Source: Echinochloa phyllopogon
Taxonomy: Eukaryota > Streptophyta > Magnoliopsida > Poales > Poaceae
DNA: 64,000 bases
Reading direction: 5' to 3'
NCBI GenBank assembly: GCA_033239725.1
Contig: BTCW01000005.1
Span: 24,293,001 to 24,357,000, forward strand
Made by a program: the position numbers and the translations under genes. The notes below the pieces were generated by a model. That model had not been told where the DNA came from and searched no databases. It saw only the letters and a list, made by a program, of their open reading frames with translations. Positions 24,311-33,400 of the stretch are shown one piece after another. Every line of letters starts with the position of its first letter. Position 1 is the stretch's first letter.

Positions 24311-25810
24311 CTACACTGTTCTCTTGGAGCATTGAATCACCCCATCATATCTGGCTAACCAACTCATTCCCAAAATCAAGTCAAACCCAAGGGTTTCTAG
24401 GACTATTGGGTTCGCCACAAAGTCTACCCCCCTTATTGTGATGGTGATACAGGGGCAACGTAAAGTGGCACGCTGTTCTCCCCCAGGTGAACTAACTACC
24501 ATGGGGTTCCCCATAGGTTGCAAGATCATCATATTCTTTTTCACAAAAGCAGCAGATATGAAAGCATGCGAAGCTCCAGTATCAAATAAAACAGTTGCGA
24601 GGGTCGAGTTGACAGGGAACGTACCCACAACGACATCTGTGGCTCCTTCGAGGGTCCCGGCTCCCATGTGGTTGACCTTGCCCCTCGCTGGATTCTGCTG
24701 CTGATTTCCAATCTGGTTCTGCGGTTGTCCAACCCTCGAATTACTGTTCTGTTCGACGGTGTTCTGAGCCTTTCGAGGGCAGGCGCTGGCATAGTGTCCC
24801 AGATCACCACATCCGAAACACCTCGGTACTGTAGGCGTATTGCTGGCCGGATTGGGGCGTTGGATAGGACCACTCTGTGGCTGGTTCAAGGGTCGCTGCT
24901 GAGGTGGTGCTGGTAGGTACGGGGGACGCTGCTGATACTGGGGTTGTTGCTGATACTGGTTGCGGTTCATCAGACCGGACTGTCCCTGGAAACGCTGTGG
25001 AGTCACCATCTGCTGGTTTCCTTGTTGAGGATTGAAACGAGGGCGAACATTGCTTCCTGATGGTGTGCCTTGAAGCTTCCTCTTCTTTTCTTCCATCTCA
25101 CGGCGCTTGTGCTCCAGCAGTAGTGCGCTATCCACCAGTTCTTGAAAAGTGGCGAACCTAGAGCACAGGAGCTGGTACTGGAGTGTATCATGCAGGCCAT
25201 CCCGGAATCGGGTCTGCTTCTTCCTATCCGTATTCACATCCTCTGGAGCATAACGGGCCAACTCAATGAACTTGTCACGATAAGCGGTGACACTCATACC
25301 TTCTTGCTTCAATGCCAGGAACTCCTTCTTCTTCAAGGTCATCAGCGCTTCCGGCACGTGGTGAGAACGGAAGCTGTCGCGGAACTCCTGCCAAGTGATC
25401 TGATCACGATTGGGGTGAGCATACTTGTACGCATCCCACCAATCCAAAGCTGCTCCCTGGAGCTGTCCACTTCCATATAGCACCTTCTCCCGGTCGTTGC
25501 ACTGTGCGATGTCCAGCTGTCGTTCCACTGCCTTGAGCCAGTCCTCTGCTTGCATCGGGTCGCTAGACTTGCTGAAGGTAGGAGGGCGTCCCTTCATAAA
25601 CTCGCCCCTTTTATCTCGGGGTTGCACGTAGTGCTGTTGAGGCGGGTTCTGCTGATTCTGCTGCATCAGCGCTATGGTTTGCGCCATCTGTTGTGTCAGC
25701 TGAAGTTGCATCTGCATCATCTGCTCCATGGTGAGTGGCGGTGGTGGAGGTGGTGGGTTCTGGTTCTGGATGCTTCCACTGCCTCCGGGGTTGCCTCTGG
25801 TGTTAACCAT
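24311..25810 (-). CDS. gag: Gag polyprotein with aspartic protease (retrotransposon)
   Basis: This 499-codon frame starts at an ATG (25808-25810), about 0.44 kb inside the 5' LTR. Residues 1-60 are rich in Gln, Pro and Met (a run of seven prolines at 19-25). Residues about 70-245 form the retrotransposon Gag capsid region, with the WLKAVERQLD and ALDWWDAYK signatures at 91 and 121. Residues 260-330 are a Gln/Pro-rich linker. A CCHC zinc knuckle, C331-x2-C334-x4-H339-x4-C344, would bind the genomic RNA. The protease active site is D410-T411-G412, followed by the LGFDLILGMSWL segment at 473-484 typical of retropepsins. Gag would form cytoplasmic virus-like particles and the protease would cleave the polyprotein. 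The frame ends at TAG (24311-24313); the downstream Pol frame is in phase. It may be one Gag-Pol frame broken by a nonsense change, or a stop bypassed by readthrough. Confidence 0.93.
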   Translation of the reverse strand: MVNTRGNPGGSGSIQNQNPPPPPPPLTMEQMMQMQLQLTQQMAQTIALMQQNQQNPPQQHYVQPRDKRGEFMKGRPPTFSKSSDPMQAEDWLKAVERQLDIAQCNDREKVLYGSGQLQGAALDWWDAYKYAHPNRDQITWQEFRDSFRSHHVPEALMTLKKKEFLALKQEGMSVTAYRDKFIELARYAPEDVNTDRKKQTRFRDGLHDTLQYQLLCSRFATFQELVDSALLLEHKRREMEEKKRKLQGTPSGSNVRPRFNPQQGNQQMVTPQRFQGQSGLMNRNQYQQQPQYQQRPPYLPAPPQQRPLNQPQSGPIQRPNPASNTPTVPRCFGCGDLGHYASACPRKAQNTVEQNSNSRVGQPQNQIGNQQQNPARGKVNHMGAGTLEGATDVVVGTFPVNSTLATVLFDTGASHAFISAAFVKKNMMILQPMGNPMVVSSPGGEQRATLRCPCITITIRGVDFVANPIVLETLGFDLILGMSWLARYDGVIQCSKRTV

Positions 25811-26252
25811 CTACCATAGCAAGAGATCTCCCATCAGTATTCCCGTCAATCGGTAATAGTTAACCCATGCTTGCAGATAGTGCATAAGAAGATAGCAGTA
25901 CTTGAAAGGATGGGATTCAGATGTGTAGAGAGTAAGACTGAGGAAGTGCAAAAGGGAATAGATAACCCAAACTATTTACTCACTAATATTCCTTAAACCT
26001 TAGTCCTATAACTAGATGGAGATAGACTTGCGTCCATGACCATCACAATCATTACAAAGATCCAAATCAAACATAGGCATAATAACAGTAAAATCAAGCA
26101 CCCAAAGACATGATTCACCGAAGACTCGACAGCACTGGTTTTGAAAAACGTGACTATATGATCTGAAGCAAAATCATGGTGGTCTCCTAGTGATTTTTCA
26201 ACCGTTCTAACTAGGCTGCGTTCCTACAGTCAGCACGGCTCTGATACCAATC
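25811..26252 (-). other. Retrotransposon 5' leader between LTR and gag
   Basis: These 442 bases hold the primer site at the LTR side, and presumably the packaging and dimerisation signals, which cannot be recognised by eye. No long frame is present. Just before gag, an upstream ATG at 25815-25817 (element sense) opens a four-codon frame that ends at TAA 25803-25805, overlapping the gag start codon out of frame. Confidence 0.75.
26238..26249 (-). other. Primer binding site, initiator-Met tRNA type
   Basis: In element sense the 12 nt TGGTATCAGAGC lies three bases (GAT) inside the 5' LTR. This is the standard plant LTR-retrotransposon site that pairs with the 3' end of initiator methionine tRNA to prime minus-strand DNA synthesis. 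Its position fixes the element's orientation as minus. Confidence 0.95.
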
Positions 26253-29015
26253 TGTCACACCCGGATTTACACAGAAACCCGAATGCTACTATATGTGTGC
26301 CCAGGAAGTCCACAGAACACATATAGTTAACAAATATGATAAACAGAGTACATATGCTCGAATAAAATGGTTTTACATCAGAGTTTACTTGAACAAAAAG
26401 GAAATTACAGCGGAAGACTTAGAGACTAATCTCTCTCTAATCTAAACGAAGCCGAAGTCCACAACTCCACAGGGACACTGACTGGTTGAGCACAGCTAGA
26501 AGAAAGGCAGATCTTCAGGAAATTCGACGGCAGCAGCTCCTTCTAAGCCTTCTGTTACCCATCCGGGATTTTGCCCAAAAATAATAACAACAACAAGTGT
26601 AAGTAACTGAGTTACTTAGCAAATACAGTACAGATTATGAAGGCTAAAAAGTAAGGCTTGACTCGGCTGAACTGCATTAGCATTTTTAGTTGGCTGATTT
26701 TAGTTTGATTCGAGGGTACCATCGAAGGATGATCTCGAGGGTAGCATCGAAAGTGATTCCGAGGGTCTCTTCGAGAGTATTCGAGGGAGCCTCGAATGTA
26801 GTCGGAGATAACTCGAGGGTATAACATTTAAGTGAATCCCGGTTAAATTTTCCCAATTAATAAAGTAGAAGATAGATATTAAACAGAAATAATAAACGGC
26901 ATCTTCTAATCAAAAAGGATCCAGGCCGCTCGTGACCTTGAGCAAGGCTATCATGATAGATTATACACTCTGCAGAGGTTTCGCCCTTTTCCCACCGGTC
27001 GCGTAAAAGTTCAAAGGAACTTTGCACCCAACCACGCACATCAACACTTCCGAGGTGTGACTGCATAGGGACGCTACGAGGCTTTTCACAAGACACTTTA
27101 ACAGAACAGCAGCCGTTATGGTACAACCTAGGCAGCATGACCCGAGGCACCGAGACTGACTTATGCCCGTGCCGCAGCACGAGGGGGTCAATGGCGTCCA
27201 ATCGCAGAAAAGTAATGCAAAAGCAGAATTAAATAGCGCAACGTGTAGAACCCCCGCCATACGGAAGTTCCCACACGGGACTGTGCCTCACGGGGACATA
27301 GCCAACGGATACTCCGTCCTCGGTGGATCAAACCATACTCTCACCCATGCTTCCCATAACGCCGGTGGCCCCTCGGTAACTACTGTTAAATTAAAGCCGT
27401 ACAAGTTACTTGTCCAAGACCAGAGCCATTATAGTTCCGGTGGTGACGACAGGCTCCTGGGTTGCCGCTTTAAGAACCAGTCCTTACGGAGAGACTCTAG
27501 GGCCAGGCTCGAAGCATACGCCCTAGCTCCCTGATCCAAGTTGCTAAAAAAGCAAATTTTACCATTAACATTGAAGTGAACCATTAAGTCATGATTAATG
27601 ATAAAATAATTGTGACAGTAGCTGCGCCTAGCAATTTTCTACCCAAATGCAAATAAACCCAAGGTAATCAAGGTAAAGGGTAAACAGACTAGGTACAACC
27701 TTAATAGGATCAAAATTAGACTCATGCATATGCCGTAAATAATGTGTAAAGGTGTTTAGGTAGCAAGGATTGTCCGTGCTGTACTTGCCTTCTACAAACT
27801 GCTGTTGCTGCTGCTGTTCCTGATACTGCTGATCGTGGTACCCCTCGAACTCGAACGCGAACGGCTCACCAACTGGACTCTCGAAGGAACACACAAGCAA
27901 CCATACAAGCCAGTACATGCAAACAATATTAATCTATTAGAACAGTACACCAAACAATAAAGAACAGAAGAAAGAAAACTTCGAAACTAATCTACGCTTT
28001 GCTACGAACACAAGAGCGCAAAAATCACTCTAATCGGAGCTAAAGTAAAGAAGCTACAAACTGGTCTCGGGCGCGACTTTAAAAACTTGCAGGGGTTAAA
28101 ACAAAAGAAAAAGGACTTATTTGTAAATACTTTTGAACTAAGTTGGACTGCGGGTTGATTTTGAAAACGAGAAGGCTTGTTTTGCAAAACAGTCAGCTTC
28201 GAGGGTACCTCTGGTTCGACCAGGGCCTCAAACTGACGCGGCGGCGTTGGATCTAAATCTAATGGCTCAAAACAAAACGGCTTTTCGAGGGGTATGCTGG
28301 CTTCGAGGCTTGACGCTAGCGACGCTCGAACACAGGAGCGGAGAAACTACTGGGTCGACAGCGGACCAAAATTAGCACAGAGCACGGCAAGAATCGGAGC
28401 AAGAACGCTATGGAGAGCTTCGGGTTTTCAAGGCGAACCTCCTGGAGTGCTTTCCGACGAGTGCGAAGCTCCGACGGCGAAGATCGAGGGTGGGTCTCGA
28501 GCGAGGCGGAACTTCTTCCGACGAGAACGGTCTCGAGCGAGGCGGAACTTCTCGGCGAGAACGGTAGCTAGGGTTGTGGCTCGATTGGAAAGATTGAAGG
28601 GAATATCATGGCGGCGACTAAAGGCGACTATAAATAGAGCAAAGTCCGATCTCGAGTCCAAGTCTTGGCGTGCGCGTCAGGGAAAGATTCGGCGAAGGCG
28701 GCAGCGTCGGAGTCGGTCTCGAGCTAGAGTCCTTGTCGAAGACGACGGTCTCGAAAGGGAAACGGCCCAGCGCCAGAAAAGAAAATAGAAGGCAAAGCCT
28801 AAAAGCGAAATTTGAATTGGATTTTAAAATCCGATTTGAACTTCAAACAAACGAATCTCAATGCAGCCAGCATGAATGCATCAAAAATGTTTCTAGCCTT
28901 ATCTTTGATTTTATTTCTCATAAATAATTTGTTTTCCTTAGATACATATGAGCATAAATTAAATAAAAGCGATTTAATTACTAAATTTCAAAATGGGCAT
29001 TTTTAGGGTGTTACA
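26253..29015 (-). repeat. 5' LTR (element orientation)
   Basis: This 2763 bp terminal repeat is an exact-length partner of 18524-21286, offset by 7729 bp. In element sense it begins TGTAACACCC and ends GGTGTGACA, the usual TG...CA form. By eye I count eight substitutions between the copies and no indel, at 26593, 27040, 27164, 27441, 27924, 27943, 28230 and 28833 (left-copy equivalents 18864, 19311, 19435, 19712, 20195, 20214, 20501 and 21104). Seven are transitions. Open frames of 60-165 codons inside the LTR occur identically in both copies and resemble no protein I know; I treat them as chance frames. U3, R and U5 limits cannot be placed from sequence alone. Confidence 0.95.
28629..28637 (+). 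promoter_or_regulatory. TATA-like word in 5' LTR facing the satellite
   Basis: Same TATAAATAG word as at 20900-20908. It lies 378 bp from the right end of the LTR, so plus-strand transcription from it would cross into the satellite. Function is inference only. Confidence 0.35.
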
Positions 29016-29019
29016 AATA
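29016..29019. repeat. Right copy of imperfect target-site duplication
   Basis: AATA lies between the last LTR base (29015) and GCATTTAATGC, where the satellite resumes. It pairs with GATA at 18520-18523 with one mismatch at its LTR-proximal base. Confidence 0.6.
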
Positions 29020-30269
29020 GCATTTAATGCACCGATTCTGGCCGGAACCGAAACGAACTACCGATTCGCGCCAGAAACGAAACGAACGCACCCAATCCAC
29101 TATTTTGGACCCAATAGTGATGTTTTGGTTCGTTTTGGTCAGTTTTGTTACTGTGCAAAAAACCATGCCGGGATAGCATTTAATGCACCGATTTAGCCCG
29201 GAACCGAAACGAACTACAGATTCGCGCCAGAAACGAAACGAACGCACCCAATCCACTTTTTCGGACCCAATAGTGATGTTTTGGTTGTATTTCGTCAGTT
29301 TCGTTACTGTGCAAAAAACCATGCCGGGTTAGCATTTAATGCACCGATTTAGCCCGGAACCGAAACGAACTACCGATTCGCGCCAGAAACGAAACGAACG
29401 CACCCAATCCACTATTTTGGACCCAATAGTGATGTTTTGGTTCGTTTTGGCCAGTTTTGTTACTGTGCAAAAAACCATGCCGGGATAGCATTTAATGCAC
29501 CGATTTAGCCCGGAACCGAAACGAACTACAGATTCGCGCCATAAACGAAACGAACGCACCCAATCCACTTTTTCGAACCCAATAGTGATGTTTTGGTTGT
29601 ATTTCGTCAGTTTCGTTACTGTGCAAAAAACCATGCCGGGTTAGCATTTAATGCACCGATTCGGGCCGGAACTGAAACGAACTACCGATTCACGCCAGAA
29701 ACGAAACGAACGCACCCAATCCACTCTTTTTGGACCCAATAGTGATGTTTTGGTTCATTTTGGTCAGTTTTGTTACTGTGCAAAAAACCATGCCGGGATA
29801 GCATTTAATGCACCGATTCGGGCCGGAACCGAAACGAACTACCGATTCGCGCCAGAAATGAAACGAACGCACCCAATCCTCTTTTTCGGACCCAATAGTG
29901 ATGTTTTGGTTCGTTTTCATCAGTTTTGTTACTGTGCAAAAAACCATGCCGGGTTAGCATTTAATGCACCGATTCGGGCCGGAACCGAAACGAACTACCG
30001 ATTCGCGCCAGAAACGAAACGAACGCGCCCAATCCACTTTTTTTGGACCCAATAGTGATGTTTTGGTTCGTTTTGGTCAGTTTTGTTACTGTGCAAAAAA
30101 CCATGCCGGGATATCATTTAATGCACCGATTCGGGCCGGGACGGAAACGAACTAACGATTCGGGCCAGAAACGAAACGAACGCACCCAATCCACTTTTTG
30201 GGACCCAATAGTGATGTTTTGGTTCGTTTTGGTCAGTTTCGTTACTGTGCAAAAAACCATGCCACGTTA

Positions 30270-30424
30270 CACTGAATGCACAGATTCGGGCCAGACCAGA
30301 AATGAACTACCGATTCGCGCCAGAAACGAAACGAACACACCGAATCCACTTTTTTTGACCCAATAGTGATGTTTTGGTTCGTTTTGGTCAGTTTCGTTAC
30401 TTTGCAAAAAACCATGCCGGGATA
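30270..30424 (+). repeat. Divergent 155 bp monomer, tag of right-array blocks
   Basis: This monomer starts CACTGAATGCACAG instead of GCATTTAATGCACCG, and has GGGCCAGACCAGAAATG, CGAACACACCGAATCC and a TTTTTGACCC junction. Ten copies start at 30270, 32301, 34644, 37143, 40112, 41986, 43857, 47603, 51662 and 60405. Spacings are 2031, 2343, 2499, 2969, 1874, 1871, 3746, 4059 and 8743 bp, each within a few bases of a whole number of monomers. The first six copies have GCCACG before it; the last four have GCCAGG. None occurs in the left array. Confidence 0.92.
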
Positions 30425-33400
30425 GCATTTAATGCACCGATTCGGGCCGGAACCGAAACGAACTACCGATTCGCGCCAGAAACGAAACGAACGCACCCAA
30501 TCCACTTTTTCGGACCCAATAGTGATGTTTTGGTTCGTTTTCCTCAGTTTCGTTACTGTGCAAAAAACCATGCCGGGATAGCATTTAATGCACCGATTCG
30601 GGCCGGAACCGAAACGAACTACCGATTCGCGCCAGAAACAAAACGAACGCACCCAATCCACTTTTTCGGACCCAATAGTGATGTTTTGGTTCGTTTTGGT
30701 ATGTTTTGTTACTGTGCAAAAAACCATGCCGGGTTAGCATTTAATACACCGATTCGGGCCGGAACTGAAACGAACTACCGATTCGCGCCAGAAACGAAAC
30801 GAACGCACCCAATCCACTTTTTTTTCTCCCAATAGTGATGTTTTGGTTCGTTTTGGTCAGTTTTGTTACTGTGCAAAAAACCATGTCGGGATAGCATTTA
30901 ATGCACCGATTCGGGCCGGAACCGAAACGAACTACCGATTCGCGCCAGAAACGAAACGAACGCACCCAATCAAATTTTTCGGACCCAATAGTGATGTTTT
31001 GGTTCATTTTCGTCAGTTTTGTTACTGTGCAAAAAACCATGCCGGGTTAGCATTTAATGCACCGATTCGGGCCGGAACCAAAACGAACTACCAATTCACG
31101 CCAGAAACGAAACGAACGCACCCAATCCACTTTTTTTGGACCCAATAGTGATGTTTTGGTTTGTTTTGGTCAGTTTCGTTACTGTGCAAAAAACCATGCC
31201 GGGATAGCATTTAATGCACCGATTCTGGCCGGAACCGAAACGAACTACCGATTCGCGCCAGAAACGAAACGAACGCACCCAATCCACTTTTTCGGACCCA
31301 ATAGTGATGTTTTGGTTCGTTTTCATCAGTTTTGTTACTGTGCAAAAAACCATGCCGGGTTAGCATTTAATGCACCGATTCGGGCCGGAACCGAAACGAA
31401 CTACCGATTCGCGCCAGAAACGAAACGAACGCACCCAATCCACTGTTTTTGGACCCAATAGTGATGTTTTGGTTCGTTTTGGTCAGTTTCGTTACTGTGC
31501 AAAAACCATGCCGGGATAGCATTTAATGCACCGATTCGGGCCGGAACCGAAACGAACTACCGATTCGCGCCTGAAACGAAACGAACGCACCCAATCCACT
31601 TTTTCGAACCCAATAGTGATGTTTTGGTTGTATTTCGTCAGTTTCGTTACTGTGCAAAAAACCATGCCGGGTTAGCATTTAATGCACCGATTCGGGCCGG
31701 AACTGAAACGAACTACCGATTCACGCCAGAAACGAAACGAACGCACCCAATCCACTCTTTTTGGACCCAATAGTGATGTTTTGGTTCATTTTGGTCAGTT
31801 TTGTTACTGTGCAAAAAACCATGCCGGTATAGCATTTAATGCACCGATTCGGGCCGGAACCGAAACGAACTACCGATTCGCGCCAGAAATGAAACGAACG
31901 CACCCAATCCTCTTTTTCGGACCCAATAGTGATGTTTTGGTTCGTTTTCATCAGTTTTGTTACTGTGCAAAAAACCATGCCGGGTTAGCATTTAATGCAC
32001 CGATTCGGGCCGGAACCGAAACGAACTACCGATTCGCGCCAGAAACGAAACGAACGCGCCCAATCCACTTTTTTTGGACCCAATAGTGATGTTTTGGTTC
32101 GTTTTGGTCAGTTTTGTTACTGTGCAAAAAACCATGCCGGGATATCATTTAATGCACCGATTCGGGCCGGGACGGAAACGAACTAACGATTCGGGCCAGA
32201 AACGAAACGAATGCACCCAATCCACTTTTTGGGACCCAATAGTGATGTTTTGGTTCGTTTTGGTCAGTTTCGTTACTGTGCAAAAAACCATGCCACGTTA
32301 CACTGAATGCACAGATTCGGGCCAGACCAGAAATGAACTACCGATTCGCGCCAGAAACGAAACGAACACACCGAATCCACTTTTTTTGACCCAATAGTGA
32401 TGTTTTGGTTCGTTTTGGTCAGTTTCGTTACTGTGCAAAAAACCATGCCGGGATAGCATTTAATGCACCGATTCGGGCCGGAACCGAAACGAACTACCGA
32501 TTCGCGCCAGAAACGAAACGAACGCACCCAATCCACTTTTTCGGACCCAATAGTGATGTTTTGGTTCGTTTTCCTCAGTTTCAATACTGTGCAAAAAACC
32601 ATGCAGGGTAAGCATTTAATGCACCGATTCGGGCCGGAACTGAAATGAACTACCGATTCGCGCCAGAAACAAAACGAACGCACCCAATCCACTTTTTTTG
32701 GACCCAATAGTGATGTTTTGGTTCGTTTTGGTATGTTTTGTTACTGTGCAAAAAACCATGCCGGGATAGCATTTAATACACCGATTCGGGCCGGAACCGA
32801 AACGAACTACCGATTCGCGCCAGAAACGAAACGAACGCACCCAATCCACTTTTTTGGACCCAATAGTGATGTTTTGGTTTGTTTTCGTCAGTTTTGTTAC
32901 TGTGCAAAAAACCATGCCGGGTTAGCATTTAATGCACCGATTCGGGCCGGAACCGAAACGAACTACCGATTCGCGCCAGAAACGAAACGAACGCACCCAA
33001 TCCACTTTTTTGGACACAATAGTGATGTTTTGGTTCGTTTTGGTCAGTTTTATTACTGTGCAAAAAACCATGCCGGGATAGCATTTAATGCACCGATTCA
33101 GGCCGGAACCGAAACGAACTACCGATTCGCGCCAGAAAAGAAACGAATGCACCGAATCCACTTTTTTGGACCCAATAGTGATGTTTTGGTTTGTTTTGGT
33201 CAGTTTCGTTACTGTGCAAAAAACCATGCCGGGATAGCATTTAATGCACCGATTCTGGCCGGAACCGAAACGAACTACCGATTCGCGCCAGAAACGAAAC
33301 GAACGCACCCAATCCACTATTTTGGACCCAATAGTGATGTTTTGGTTCGTTTTGGCCAGTTTTGTTACTGTGCAAAAAACCATGCCGGGATAGCATTTAA

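Larger units (their letters stand above)
18524..29015 (-). mobile_element. Full-length Ty3/gypsy LTR retrotransposon, Tekay/Del-type chromovirus
   Basis: A 10,492 bp element sits inside the satellite in minus orientation. Two 2763 bp direct LTRs flank a 4966 bp interior. In element order it carries the 5' LTR, a 3 bp gap, a primer site complementary to initiator-Met tRNA, a leader of about 0.44 kb, Gag with zinc knuckle and protease, reverse transcriptase, RNase H, integrase, a chromodomain-like tail, a polypurine tract and the 3' LTR. Integrase after RNase H is the Ty3/gypsy order. The integrase wording (MDFITGLP, then DRLTKVAHF), the GPF motif and the C-terminal chromodomain-like region point to the Tekay/Del clade; the clade call is inference from recalled motifs. 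LTRs over 2.5 kb suit grass members of this clade. Structure is complete, but one in-frame TAG lies between Gag-protease and Pol. It appears recent. Confidence 0.96.

Noticed and set aside
21299..25810. Integrated retrovirus or pararetrovirus
   Set aside because: No envelope or movement protein; two LTRs, tRNA-Met primer site and integrase after RNase H fit an ordinary Ty3/gypsy retrotransposon.
21287..26252. CRM-type centromeric retrotransposon
   Set aside because: The long 2.76 kb LTRs, the integrase wording and the C-terminal chromodomain-like tail look like Tekay/Del. A tree would be needed to be certain.
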